Positions 25,223-33,928 of a stretch of DNA of 41,975 nucleotides are shown one piece after another. The DNA is from Candidatus Neomicrothrix sp. UBA7388 (GTDB lineage Bacteria > Actinomycetota > Acidimicrobiia > Acidimicrobiales > Poriferisodalaceae). Both the position numbers and the translations under genes were made by a program. The notes under the pieces were generated by a model. That model was not told the origin of the DNA. It saw only the letters and a program-made list of their open reading frames with translations, and did not search any database. Each line of letters begins with the position of its first letter. The stretch's first letter is position 1. The DNA lies in NCBI GenBank assembly GCA_002470695.1, contig DKNM01000106.1, positions 1 through 41,975 on the forward strand, written 5' to 3'.

Positions 25223-26362
25223 GTGAATCTTGCGACCGTGATTGACGGCATCCACTCAGTAGGCCCAGCATGGGAGAAACGGTCGGCTATGGCTGACGAG
25301 GCTGGCTGCATTGATACGGAAAACGCGGCTGATATCCGATCTATCGGCGCAGCGCGCTTACTGCAACCAAATGATTTCGGCGGAGCCCAGTCCACCATCG
25401 AAAATCATATGCGAGCTGTTGCTGCAGCGGGAGAATACTGCATGGCAACCTCTTGGTGTCTTGCTGTGTGGAGCGCTCACGGGTGGATGCTTGCACAAAT
25501 GCCGTTGGAGGGGCAGAACGAAATTTGGTCCGACCCCACCAACCTTGTCAGCGCTTCGATCGTGCCGAAAAATCATTTCCGCCAGGAGGGAGATGACGTA
25601 ATAGTTTCAGGTCGCTTCGGGTTCGGTTCGGGTTGCGATCACGCTCCTTGGCTAAGCGTCGGGGGCCTACTGGAGGGAGACCAACCGTCGCCAGTTATAT
25701 GTGCGCTGCCTGCAGAAGACGTAATTATTGATCACAAGTCGTGGAACGTTGTCGGGCTTCGCGGCACCGGAAGCAAAGACCTGGTCGTAGCAGAGGAGGT
25801 GGCGGTTCCATCTCACCGTGTCTTACACGTGAGCCAAACGATGACTCGCCGTGCCCCTGGACAGTTGCATTACGGCGGTCCCCTGTACACATGCCCATGG
25901 AGGACTACCGCAATTTTGGTTCTGGCTGCGCCGGTAATAGGAGCCGCAAAAGCTGCTGTTCGTCGGTTTCAGGAACGGATTGATGACCATTTTCTCGTTG
26001 CGCTTGCAAGCACACAACGACACGACCCAGCAGCCGGTTATCGGCTAGCTGAGTCAACGGCCGAAATTCAAGCTGCGGAACTTCTTCTATATGATGCCGC
26101 AGCCCGATTGGACCAACTAGGCGGTGTCGAAGAAGTTGATCCGGTGCTCAATGCTTCAATAATTAGAGATTGTGGTTGGGGCGTTCGCTCTCTAGCGAGA
26201 GCAGTTGACAGGCTCTACGAGGCGAGCGGCGCGAACGCAATGCGGGAAGACGAGCCTATTCAACGAATTTGGCGCGATGTGAATGCCGCCCGCTCGCATG
26301 CAATTTTGACTTGGGACCACGCCGCCAACATGTACAGCAAGGCGTTGCTAGAAAACATCTAG
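25223..26362 (+). CDS. Acyl-CoA-dehydrogenase-fold flavin monooxygenase, HsaA/HpaH-like
   Basis: A 379-residue protein resembling the group D flavin-dependent monooxygenases (HsaA, the steroid-ring hydroxylase, and its relatives). Visible are ISLGA-type early segment (ARLLQPNDFGGAQST), ATSWCLAVWSAHGWMLAQMP, VSGRFGFGSGCDHAPWLSVGGL, WNVVGLRGTGSKDLVVAEEVAVPSHRV and the C-terminal RDCGWGVRSLARAVDRLYEASGA. Such enzymes use reduced FMN/FAD and O2 to hydroxylate phenolic or similar rings. GTG 25223 is chosen, with AGGG near 25211; the open frame begins at 25178. Substrate unknown. Confidence 0.8.
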   Translation: MNLATVIDGIHSVGPAWEKRSAMADEAGCIDTENAADIRSIGAARLLQPNDFGGAQSTIENHMRAVAAAGEYCMATSWCLAVWSAHGWMLAQMPLEGQNEIWSDPTNLVSASIVPKNHFRQEGDDVIVSGRFGFGSGCDHAPWLSVGGLLEGDQPSPVICALPAEDVIIDHKSWNVVGLRGTGSKDLVVAEEVAVPSHRVLHVSQTMTRRAPGQLHYGGPLYTCPWRTTAILVLAAPVIGAAKAAVRRFQERIDDHFLVALASTQRHDPAAGYRLAESTAEIQAAELLLYDAAARLDQLGGVEEVDPVLNASIIRDCGWGVRSLARAVDRLYEASGANAMREDEPIQRIWRDVNAARSHAILTWDHAANMYSKALLENI

Positions 26363-26508
26363 CCGTCAGGGTTTGACAAGATTTTGTTACGAACCCAATT
26401 CCCCAATTCGAAGTTATTCGTCTGCCCATTTTGGGGCTAATTCATTAAGGCCGTATAGATCGTTACAGATCCGACTACGCTCTCCTCTAGATAGCTACTC
26501 GTATAGCA

Positions 26509-27732
26509 ATGAGCGGCCTGGGGGAATGGCTAATGGGGACTCCGGATAGACCTGAAGTTGATAACTGGGAAACAGACTTTGATCATCTGCACAATGACTA
26601 TGCGGCAGATCCCTATCCAATCTGGAAGGAAATGCGCGAGGGTGGATGCCCGGTAGCTCATACGGACCGTTTTCATGGGGTCTATTTGCCTACTCGACAT
26701 GAGGACATCTCCGCCATCGCACATGACACCCAACACTTCTCCTCGAAATCGGTGTTAGTTAACGACATGCCGGCAGCAGAAATAGGTAACTTCAGCAGTC
26801 CGCCCATAACTTCAGACCCACCGGATCATCAAGATCATCGAAGGGCTCTCTTGCCAGCTTTTTCGCCTAAAGCAATCGAGAAGTGGATACCGATTACAAG
26901 AGATATTTGCAATGAATTGATTGATCAATTCATCGACAACGGGTCCTGCGATGCAAGCGCCGACTACGCCCAGCACATACCGGTAAAAGTAATCGCTCGG
27001 ATGATCGGTATACCTGAAGAGGATGGAGATCTCTTCCGCGAGTGGGTTCACGACTTACTCGAAGTTGGGCCTACTGACCTTCACGTTGCTCAGCGGGCAA
27101 CAAAGGATGTTTTCTCCTATTTCAACGATTATTTGAAGGCGCGCCGGGCAGACCCTCGTGACGATATTGTCACGTATTTTCTCGAGTCCGAGGTCGATGG
27201 CGAAAAGATGGATGATGGCCAAATTCTCGGCGGACTCTTCCTCCTTTTGCTCGCCGGAATAGATACGACTTGGAGTTCGATCGGTTCCTCCCTTTGGCAC
27301 TTAGGACAGCATCCCGAGGACCGGCTCCGTCTTTCTCAAGATGATTCGGCATTTGACGCCGCTGTTGAAGAGTTTCTGCGGTTTTATTCGCCTGTCACCA
27401 TGGCCCGAGTCGTCACAGAGGAAGTCGAGGTGTCGGGAACAACCCTATGCCCTGGCCAGCGAGTCTTGTTGCCCTTTGCCTCAGCAAACAGAGACACAGA
27501 GTTCATGGCGGATGCCGAGACTTTCAAAATCGATCGAGAAGTGAACCGTCATTCTGCTTTCGGGTTAGGAATTCATAGGTGCCTTGGATCGAACCTGGCG
27601 CGAATGGAAATCAAAGTCGCGCTTGAGGAGTGGTTTCGCAGAATCCCCAGTTTTGAGTTGCATGACCCCAATTCAGTTTGGTGGTCGAGAGGTCAAGTAC
27701 GTGGCCCTCGGCGTATCCCACTGCGTTGGTGA
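26509..27732 (+). CDS. Cytochrome P450
   Basis: A 407-residue soluble P450 with no signal anchor. The oxygen-binding I-helix motif AGIDTT (249-254), the ExxR pair in EEFLR (E288, R291) and the heme-ligand loop FGLGIHRCLGSNLARME (C358) are intact, and the typical SDPPDHQDHRRALLPAFSP helix is near 102-120. It needs a ferredoxin and reductase partner; none is in the window. It lies next to an LLM enzyme and an HsaA-like oxygenase, suggesting oxidation of a hydrophobic compound. No good ribosome site precedes the ATG; family and substrate not determined. Confidence 0.93.
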   Translation: MSGLGEWLMGTPDRPEVDNWETDFDHLHNDYAADPYPIWKEMREGGCPVAHTDRFHGVYLPTRHEDISAIAHDTQHFSSKSVLVNDMPAAEIGNFSSPPITSDPPDHQDHRRALLPAFSPKAIEKWIPITRDICNELIDQFIDNGSCDASADYAQHIPVKVIARMIGIPEEDGDLFREWVHDLLEVGPTDLHVAQRATKDVFSYFNDYLKARRADPRDDIVTYFLESEVDGEKMDDGQILGGLFLLLLAGIDTTWSSIGSSLWHLGQHPEDRLRLSQDDSAFDAAVEEFLRFYSPVTMARVVTEEVEVSGTTLCPGQRVLLPFASANRDTEFMADAETFKIDREVNRHSAFGLGIHRCLGSNLARMEIKVALEEWFRRIPSFELHDPNSVWWSRGQVRGPRRIPLRW

Positions 27733-27768
27733 TCTCTTTTATTACTCCGTTGACGAAAGACTAGTTCC

Positions 27769-28647
27769 ATGAACATTGGTTTATTTACCCCGTTACGTTC
27801 ACCGGTTGCAAGCCCCGAGTTTCTCAAGGAGTTCGGGCAAAAGGCCGAAGCGATAGGTATTCACTCATTTTGGTTGGGTGAGCATGTTGTTCTGTTCGAT
27901 GATTACGAATCTCGTTATCCGGGTTCCAGTGATGGAGTTTTTAGATTTCCGCAAGGTTCAGGCCTAATGGACATGGTAAGCAGCATTGGTTTTTTAGCTG
28001 CGTGCACTTCCAAACTGCGTCTAGGCACCGGAATTTGTATTCTGCCCCAAAACAACCCGGTGTACGCTGCTAAGGAGTACGCGACCCTCGACTTTCTCTC
28101 GAATGGGCGTCTTGATTTCGGCGTTGGAGTTGGTTGGAGTTGGGAAGAGTTCGAGGCCTGCGGCGCACCATGGTCAAACCGAGGTAAGCGCTGCGACGAA
28201 TACCTCGAAGTCATTAACACCCTGTGGAATGACGAGCTGAGTTCTTTTTCCGGGGAAATGTACGATCTGCCAGAGTGCCGTATGCATCCGAAACCGGTTC
28301 AAGAAGGAGGTATCCCAATCTGTGTCGGTGGTCACTCCGACGCAGCATTACGTCGGACAGCGCGTTTTGGACATGGTTGGTACGGAATTAATCTTTCGCC
28401 GGACGAAAGTCGGGAAATGATCCTTCGCTTAGCGACTTTTCTAGAAGCAGAGGGCCGTTCAATTGAAGAACTCGACATTCATGTCGGAGCGGTGAATGAC
28501 CAAATGGACGCTTCGATGGTTGAGGCATACGCAGAAGCCGGCGTGACGCAATTGCTAATACCGTTTTTGAGGCAAGGCACTAAGCACCTTGACGCGAATC
28601 TAGAGGCAATTCAGCCCTTTATTGAGGTCGCCGACAGTATTACTTGA
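27769..28647 (+). CDS. LLM-class F420-dependent oxidoreductase (TIGR03619-like)
   Basis: A 292-residue luciferase-like barrel protein. KAEAIGIHSFWLGEHVVLFDDYESRYP, RLGTGICILPQNNPVYAAKEYATLDFLSNGRLDFGVGVGWSWEEFEACG and IPICVGGHSDAALRRTARFGHGWYG match the actinobacterial F420-dependent subgroup often labelled TIGR03619. It closely resembles the LLM protein at 31224 in these segments. It starts 36 bases after the P450 stop, so it is probably in the same transcript. The last eight bases overlap the convergent RmuC gene. Confidence 0.85.
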   Translation: MNIGLFTPLRSPVASPEFLKEFGQKAEAIGIHSFWLGEHVVLFDDYESRYPGSSDGVFRFPQGSGLMDMVSSIGFLAACTSKLRLGTGICILPQNNPVYAAKEYATLDFLSNGRLDFGVGVGWSWEEFEACGAPWSNRGKRCDEYLEVINTLWNDELSSFSGEMYDLPECRMHPKPVQEGGIPICVGGHSDAALRRTARFGHGWYGINLSPDESREMILRLATFLEAEGRSIEELDIHVGAVNDQMDASMVEAYAEAGVTQLLIPFLRQGTKHLDANLEAIQPFIEVADSIT

Positions 28648-29869
28648 ACTCGGATTCAGAGGACACGTCCATATCCTCTGCAACCTCTAATTCTCTGGCA
28701 GTCAAGGCTCTAGTGGAGGTTTCGATGGGCTTCACTTCAGGGAGTTCAGCGCCAGAGACACCTAGCTCGGAGAACCTTCTCAGGGTAGGTAGGACTCTGC
28801 TTTCAACGCTGCCTATCATTTCGTTGTACGCCCTAGCGGCAGATTCCAAACCCCTTCCGGTCTTGGCCATAGCTGAAAGCGTTGTACCAACACGTTGGTG
28901 CAGCTCCCGACCCTGTTCTTCAACTCTTTCCGCATTTTCTGCAAGTTGAGTAGTTTGCCAGCCTCGGGCAATTGTAAGTAAGAGCGCCATAAGGCTCATC
29001 GGGGATGCAATCACTACTCGCTGACGCATTGCCTCATCAACCAATCCTGGCTCCGATCTCAAGGCATCAGCTAAGAACGATTCTCCGGGGACGAACATCA
29101 CTACAAAATCGGGGGCGTCGTCAAAAAGCGCCCAGTAGCGCTTGTCAGATAATGACTTCACGTGTGACTGAAGAGCCTTTACATGGCTCCGCAATTCAGC
29201 TTCGCGCGCCGTTGTTTCTTCTAACTCCTGCATTCTCAGATATGCAGACAAAGGTACTTTCGAGTCAACGACAAGAAATGCCCCGTTGGGGAGCCGCACC
29301 GTTAAATCGGGGCGGAGCACCCCATCATCGCTCATGGCGGAGGCTTGTTCCGAAAAGTCACAAAAGGAGGCCATCCCGGACAAGTCAATAATATTCCGCA
29401 GTTGGTTCTCACCCCATGCCCCTCGAGCAGCAGGCGACTTCAAAGCCCCAGCAAGGGCACCGGTTCGACTATTTAATTCATTTATTTGATCGATCAGACT
29501 TTCTTTTAGCGCGTCAAACGAGCCCTTATTTTTTTCATACGTGGATCTCAAATCGCCGACGGAGGTTTTTAACTGATCCATTTGTTCAGCTACGGGCCGA
29601 AGGAGGCTCTTGGTTTGCTCCTCCAGCGTGCGGCTGCGTTGATCAATCAGTTGACCTGCTAATTCGTTGTTCGTTTGAAGAGCAGCTTGAGCGGCCCTAG
29701 CAACTTGCGCGTCTACAGCTTCCTTCACCGCAGTAACTAATCCATCGGTATCAATTCGGTCGGGGACATCCCGCGCTTCAGGGACTTGACTTCGAAGACG
29801 CAATTGACTCACAAGGTAACCAACGACAGCAGCAAGAATCGAGATCACAACGATGAAGATGATGGTCAT
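28640..29869 (-). CDS. rmuC: RmuC family DNA recombination protein
   Basis: A 409-residue protein. An N-terminal membrane anchor (IIFIVVISILAAVVGYLV, about 3-20) is followed by a long coiled-coil region (about 45-135) and the RmuC core (GAWGENQLRNIIDLSGM, FLVVDSKVPLSAYL, DFVVMFVPGESFLADAL, VIASPMSLMALLLTIARGWQTTQLAENA). RmuC proteins limit inverted-repeat-driven rearrangement and carry a restriction-endonuclease-like fold. It is a housekeeping gene in an otherwise catabolic region. Clear assignment. Confidence 0.92.
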   Translation of the reverse strand: MTIIFIVVISILAAVVGYLVSQLRLRSQVPEARDVPDRIDTDGLVTAVKEAVDAQVARAAQAALQTNNELAGQLIDQRSRTLEEQTKSLLRPVAEQMDQLKTSVGDLRSTYEKNKGSFDALKESLIDQINELNSRTGALAGALKSPAARGAWGENQLRNIIDLSGMASFCDFSEQASAMSDDGVLRPDLTVRLPNGAFLVVDSKVPLSAYLRMQELEETTAREAELRSHVKALQSHVKSLSDKRYWALFDDAPDFVVMFVPGESFLADALRSEPGLVDEAMRQRVVIASPMSLMALLLTIARGWQTTQLAENAERVEEQGRELHQRVGTTLSAMAKTGRGLESAARAYNEMIGSVESRVLPTLRRFSELGVSGAELPEVKPIETSTRALTARELEVAEDMDVSSESEFK

Positions 29870-29912
29870 TACTACATGGTGGCATCAGGCTGGGACATCA
29901 GGTGTCGATCTC

Positions 29913-31133
29913 CTAATCAATTATGCCGGCCCGCCGCAACTCGTCTAGCTGCTCTCTCGTAACTCCTACCTGCTCAAGAATTTCGTCAGTGTGTTGGTTC
30001 GGGAGGGGGGCACCGTGTCTTACGCCGACCGGCGTACGGCTGAACTTGGCAGCAGGTCCTGTGAGAAGGGCAGTAGATCCGTCAACTAGCTTCGTCTCTT
30101 GAAGTAAATCGCGTTCAAGGACATGCGGGTCAACTGCAGCGTCAGCGAAGCTATTCACGGCAGAAATGACTATCCCAGCGGCATCAATCGCCGAGACCAC
30201 TTCGTCCTGACTGCGTTCGCGGCACCATTCTGCCACCAACGCATCAACTGCTGATCGATGCTCAACTCGATTCTCATTGGTCGAATAACGGGGATCGTGT
30301 CCGAGTTCCGGTCTACCCAAAACTTCGGTCAGTCGAACCCAATGAGAGTCGAGAATTAGCGCCAAGAAAACGTATCCGTCGTCACACTCGTAGCAATTAG
30401 TTGGGGCGCACACCATGACCTCGCTACCCCATCGCTGAAGTGACTCGCCCGCTGCCCCGAGAGCTAGGTAGCCGTTGGACTGATAAATGATGGAGTCTAG
30501 AAGCGATACATCGACGTGTTGTCCCTCGCCTGTCGCGTCTCGGTGATGCAAAGCCGCGAGAACACCTAAGGCACCATGCAGGCCAGATAAGTCGTCAGCT
30601 AGGAATGTCGGAGCTTTAGTCGGAGGGCCGTTCTTATCTCCGTTCAGCGCCATCCATCCGCTATGTGCCAGAGCTCCTGGATCATATCCAGGCCGATCGG
30701 AATGAGGGCCAAACTGACCCCACCCGCTAACGGACAGATATACAATGTCGGGCTTAACTATTTGGCAGTCGCCGTAGCCGACACCCCAACTATCCAAGGT
30801 GCCCGGTTTGAAATTTTCGACCACAACATCAGCGGAACCAACCATCTGCAAGAAAGCTTCTGCACCTTCCGGTGTGCGAAGATCAATCGCAACGCTTCGC
30901 TTATTCCTGTTCACTGTCTCTTCTGCAAACGATCGGGAGAAGCCTATATGAGGCTTCCATTGCAGTCCTTGGTCGCCAGGCATAGCAACCCGAATTACGT
31001 CGGCGCCATAGTCGGCCAAAAGACACGAAGCCATCGGACCGGCCCAAGCAGTAGTTGCGTCGATAACGCGAACGCCTGCAAGGGGCCCCGAAAGATCACT
31101 TCGGGCATTCCTGTAAAATTCCCCCTTGTCCAT
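29913..31133 (-). CDS. CaiB/BaiF family (family III) CoA-transferase
   Basis: A 406-residue CoA-transferase from ATG 31133, matching the usual family length; an in-frame GTG at 31241 would add 36 residues and overlap the divergent LLM gene, so I did not use it. GVRVIDATTAWAGPMASCLLADYGADVIRV, NRNKRSVAIDLRTPEG, ADVVVENFKPGTLDSWGVGY and YLSVSGWGQFGPHSDRPGYDPGALAHSG are family blocks; the catalytic Asp is probably D181 (ADDLSGLHGALGVLAAL). It probably activates an acid for degradation. It is distinct from the CaiB at 19561. Confidence 0.88.
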   Translation of the reverse strand: MDKGEFYRNARSDLSGPLAGVRVIDATTAWAGPMASCLLADYGADVIRVAMPGDQGLQWKPHIGFSRSFAEETVNRNKRSVAIDLRTPEGAEAFLQMVGSADVVVENFKPGTLDSWGVGYGDCQIVKPDIVYLSVSGWGQFGPHSDRPGYDPGALAHSGWMALNGDKNGPPTKAPTFLADDLSGLHGALGVLAALHHRDATGEGQHVDVSLLDSIIYQSNGYLALGAAGESLQRWGSEVMVCAPTNCYECDDGYVFLALILDSHWVRLTEVLGRPELGHDPRYSTNENRVEHRSAVDALVAEWCRERSQDEVVSAIDAAGIVISAVNSFADAAVDPHVLERDLLQETKLVDGSTALLTGPAAKFSRTPVGVRHGAPLPNQHTDEILEQVGVTREQLDELRRAGIID

Positions 31134-31223
31134 AACCCAAGGGTAGATACAAGAAGTGGACTCGTGCAGCGCGAACTGCGCAATATCTTCTAGGGTCACG
31201 TCGCAGCAGACGAAAGGGCCGAA

Positions 31224-32150
31224 ATGGAATTCGGTGTTCACTTACCCGACGCAGGGCGAGATCCAAGTCGAGACGCAATGATTAGGATCGCAACCGCGGC
31301 TGAAGAACTTGGCTATAGCTCAGTCTGGTCTAGCGACCACATAGCATGGCCCGACCCAGCAACGCTGCAATCCAAGTATCCGTATGCCGACGACAACAGT
31401 GGCTTCCCTGAAGCTGGTAGCGCGTGGTTGGATTGCATCGGAACGCTCCAGTTCGTAGCAGGCATAACTGAAAGAGTGCTACTGGGAACAACCGTTTTGA
31501 TTTTGGGTTATCGAGGCGCTGTGCAGCAGGCAAAAGGTTGGGCGACCTTGGATCATCTTTCTAACGGTCGAGCCATCATGGGTGTCGGTGTTGGATGGAT
31601 GCAGGAAGAGTTTGAAGCAATAGGCCGACCGTGGGACAACCGCGGCGCTCGAGCCGACGAAACACTAGAAGTATTTCGCGCCTTATTCAGCGAGGGATTA
31701 GCCAGCTACGAAGGTAGGTGGACGCAATTTCAGAACATAGGTTTCAGCCCGAAGCCCGTTGATAATCACATTCCGGTATGGGTCGGGGGTCACTCTCAGG
31801 CAGCTTTTAAGCGTACTGCCCGGTTCGGAGACGCTTTCCATTCAGCGTTTGCTCCTCCCGCGCTCCTCGCCGAGCAATGGAAAACAGTGGAAAGTGAGTG
31901 CGAAACCATCGGCCGCGATTCATCTGAGCTGTCTCTAACGAGTCTTTTCAGATTGAACTTCGACGGCGGCGATTTGGAACAGGGTGAAGTCGGCGGGAGT
32001 AACGAGGAAGTAATTGATCAGGTCGGCCAATACTCTGACGCTGGTCTGGAACACGCAGCCTTTTTTGTATTGGGTCGCGGGACCGAAGGTCGACTCGAGG
32101 CAATTCAACGCTTTTCTGAGGAGATTGCCCCACACTTTCCCGCCACTTAA
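31224..32150 (+). CDS. LLM-class F420-dependent oxidoreductase (TIGR03619-like)
   Basis: A 308-residue luciferase-like barrel protein. TAAEELGYSSVWSSDHIAWPDPATLQSKYPY, LLGTTVLILGYRGAVQQAKGWATLDHLSNGRAIMGVGVGWMQEEFEAIG and IPVWVGGHSQAAFKRTARFGDAFH are the signatures of the same subgroup as the gene at 27769. AAAGGG lies about six bases before ATG 31224. It is divergent from the CaiB gene and convergent with selenoprotein C, 20 bp away. F420 use is inferred from the family; substrate unknown. Confidence 0.85.
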   Translation: MEFGVHLPDAGRDPSRDAMIRIATAAEELGYSSVWSSDHIAWPDPATLQSKYPYADDNSGFPEAGSAWLDCIGTLQFVAGITERVLLGTTVLILGYRGAVQQAKGWATLDHLSNGRAIMGVGVGWMQEEFEAIGRPWDNRGARADETLEVFRALFSEGLASYEGRWTQFQNIGFSPKPVDNHIPVWVGGHSQAAFKRTARFGDAFHSAFAPPALLAEQWKTVESECETIGRDSSELSLTSLFRLNFDGGDLEQGEVGGSNEEVIDQVGQYSDAGLEHAAFFVLGRGTEGRLEAIQRFSEEIAPHFPAT

Positions 32151-32170
32151 AAGTCACTCGCCGGCCCTAT

Positions 32171-32728
32171 TTAGGAATCAAAGATCCACGGTTCTGTAGA
32201 AACCCCGAGTCCGTCAGCAATACGATTCGCGTAGGCGTAGTAGGCAGTTACTTCAGCTATATCAAGAATATCGCGGTCGCTGAATCCAACTGATCGAAGG
32301 TTGTCGATATCCAAAGCACTCATAGCTGCCGGCTCATGAGTTAACTTAACCGCATATTCAAGCATGGCCATCCTTTCGGGACTCAGCGGGGCTGACCGCC
32401 AGTCGGCTTCAACGGCTTCAGCTAGTGAATCATTCTTAAGTAGGTGGCGCAGACCGCGCCGGTGATGCTCAATTCAATAGTGGCAGTCATTTTCGACACT
32501 TACCACCAAAGCAACGAGCTCACGTTCTACCTTGCGAAGGCTGCGTGTACCGGCCATCGCCGAACGATAAACGGCGTCATGTGCCGCCAAACCCCTGGGG
32601 TTAAGCGAATGAATCGACATTATGTGGTCGATCCGCCCATAACTCTTATCGACAACCATTTCATGAAGGGGCGCAAGATTTACGTCGCCCTCCCAGTCGT
32701 CATCAGGAACTATTTGAATCCATGCCAT
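32171..32728 (-). CDS. AhpD-family selenoprotein C (in-frame UGA at 32476-32474 = Sec85)
   Basis: A naive reading stops after 84 residues (...VSVENDCHY). The frame stays open past the TGA to a stop at 32171-32173, giving 185 residues. With Sec read in, the site is DCHY-U-IEHH (C82, U85, H89), which is the N-x-CHYCxxHH-type motif of the AhpD/peroxidase-related CMD family with Sec in place of the second Cys. The N-terminus (MAWIQIVP, IMSIHSLNPRGLAAHDAVYRS, LRKVERELVALVVSVEND) and C-terminus (AEVTAYYAYANRIADGLGV) are both good family matches, which favours one protein. Its start is 64 bp from the divergent start of selenoprotein B. Confidence 0.92.
32446..32460 (-). promoter_or_regulatory. Bacterial SECIS-like hairpin of selenoprotein C
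   Basis: On the minus strand GGCGC (32460-32456) pairs perfectly with GCGCC (32450-32446), closing the loop GGTCT (32455-32451). The loop begins 19 bases past the UGA, inside the bacterial SECIS range, and has the same five bases as the loop in gene A and the E. coli fdhF core. Confidence 0.78.
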
Positions 32729-32792
32729 AGCAATATCGTGTCGCGCTGTAGGAAGCTACGGTGTTATAGCTGGAAAATCATTGAGGAAAACT

Positions 32793-33911
32793 ATGACCAC
32801 GACCCCAGGTGCCCTAATCAAATCGTCGCACAATAGTTCCAGCGTTTCTGTCCGAGCCGATCTTACTTCCGCCCATATCGAAGTGTGGGAGGCACTTGCT
32901 AGTCCTGGAACATGGTGGACTGGTCATGAAAGGCTAGCTATAGCTCAAATTATTCGAATCGCTATCGAGGAAGAACAGCCCGTTCCGCCGTGGGAAAGTG
33001 CCTCTTCGCTCGGACGGCTCACCGAGACAGGGCCTCTGTCAGCGGAACTCCAAGATGCTATCTATCGCTTGGCGGCGCACGCGGGAACGCTGACCGAGGA
33101 TTGGTATTCAAGGCTTCGAGACGCAACAGCTATTACGCCAGAACAATGGGTAGAAGTTATCGAAATCGCTGCGAGCGTTGTCTCCGTCCTTCGATTCGCT
33201 GAGGTACTCGGGCTCGAGAAGCCAGATTTTCCTCCCGCCATTGGAGGTGAGCCATCGAGAAAAACGCAACCTTCTAAGCCTGCCAAGCATCATTGGGTAC
33301 CCGTTGTACATCTTGAAGAGATGACAGAAGAGTTAGCCCCCTACTACCAGGGATTAACGATTCTGCCACCAGTAGTACGCGCCCTGAGTTCCGTCCCATC
33401 TGCAATGGCGGCCTTATTTCTACTCTCGAGCGCACAATACATTCCAATGCAAGAAATGGCCGACTTAAACTGGTCCCGGGGAACTCTGTCTCGCCGCCAA
33501 ATCGAATTTGTCGCCGGACGTCTTTCGGCGCATCGAGAGTGTTTTTATTGAACTGCGGCGCATTCAATGATGCTCCGTGCGAGTAGCTCCGTAAACGATA
33601 TGGAAGTCGATCTCAATGCAATCCAAGGTGAGGCTATAGATAGCTCTGCCGTAGTCGCTGCATCTGCTCTCGCGAACTTGGTCGATGCTTCCGTGAATAA
33701 CCTCGAAAATCTCGACGCTGCGCGAGCGGAGCTGGTGGACGCTACTGATGAAGCTACTTTGGTTGATGCAGCAGCGGTAATTGCAAATTTCGAAATGATG
33801 ACAAGAATCGCTGACGGGACTGGTACAAGACACACATCAGATCGAATGGAATCAATGGCCGACATAACTACTGCGATGGGTCTTCACGACTTCATCTCAG
33901 CCCGGAGGTAA
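32793..33911 (+). CDS. AhpD/CMD-like selenoprotein B (in-frame UGA at 33549-33551 = Sec253)
   Basis: The frame from ATG 32793 stops at TGA 33549 after ...LSAHRECFY, but stays open in the same frame to TAA at 33909-33911: 372 residues in all. The join reads ECFY-U-TAAH, with C250, U253 and H257 in CxxCxxxH spacing. The C-terminal AAVIANFEMMTRIADGTGT recurs in paralogue A. The N-terminal half (GTWWTGHERLAIAQII) looks like a degenerate second AhpD-type unit without a redox pair, again as in A. GAGG (32783-32786) is six bases before ATG 32793; a TTG at 32781 lies in frame but is less suitable. Divergent from selenoprotein C. Confidence 0.9.
33571..33585 (+). promoter_or_regulatory. Bacterial SECIS-like hairpin of selenoprotein B
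   Basis: TGCTC (33571-33575) pairs with GAGTA (33581-33585) in a five-pair stem with one G-U, closing loop CGTGC (33576-33580). The loop starts 25 bases after the UGA, the same distance as in paralogue A, and the GU at loop positions 2-3 is kept. The stem is shorter and weaker than the other two. Confidence 0.55.
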
Positions 33912-33928
33912 TTCCACAGCAAATGAAG

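Noticed and set aside
26389..26420. TTGACA at about 26392 as a P450 promoter
   Set aside because: At 16-19 bases downstream I see no acceptable -10 hexamer, and the distance to the ATG is over 100 bases.
8768..33551. Pseudogenes by nonsense mutation, or UGA reassigned to another amino acid
   Set aside because: Three AhpD-family genes are hit at the identical catalytic position, each with a nearby hairpin, and UGA ends other complete genes in the window such as the P450 and the TPP enzyme.
33567..33911. A separate 114-residue gene starting at ATG 33567
   Set aside because: It is in frame with the preceding UGA, has no ribosome site, and carries the C-terminal part of the same AhpD-like fold, so it belongs to selenoprotein B.
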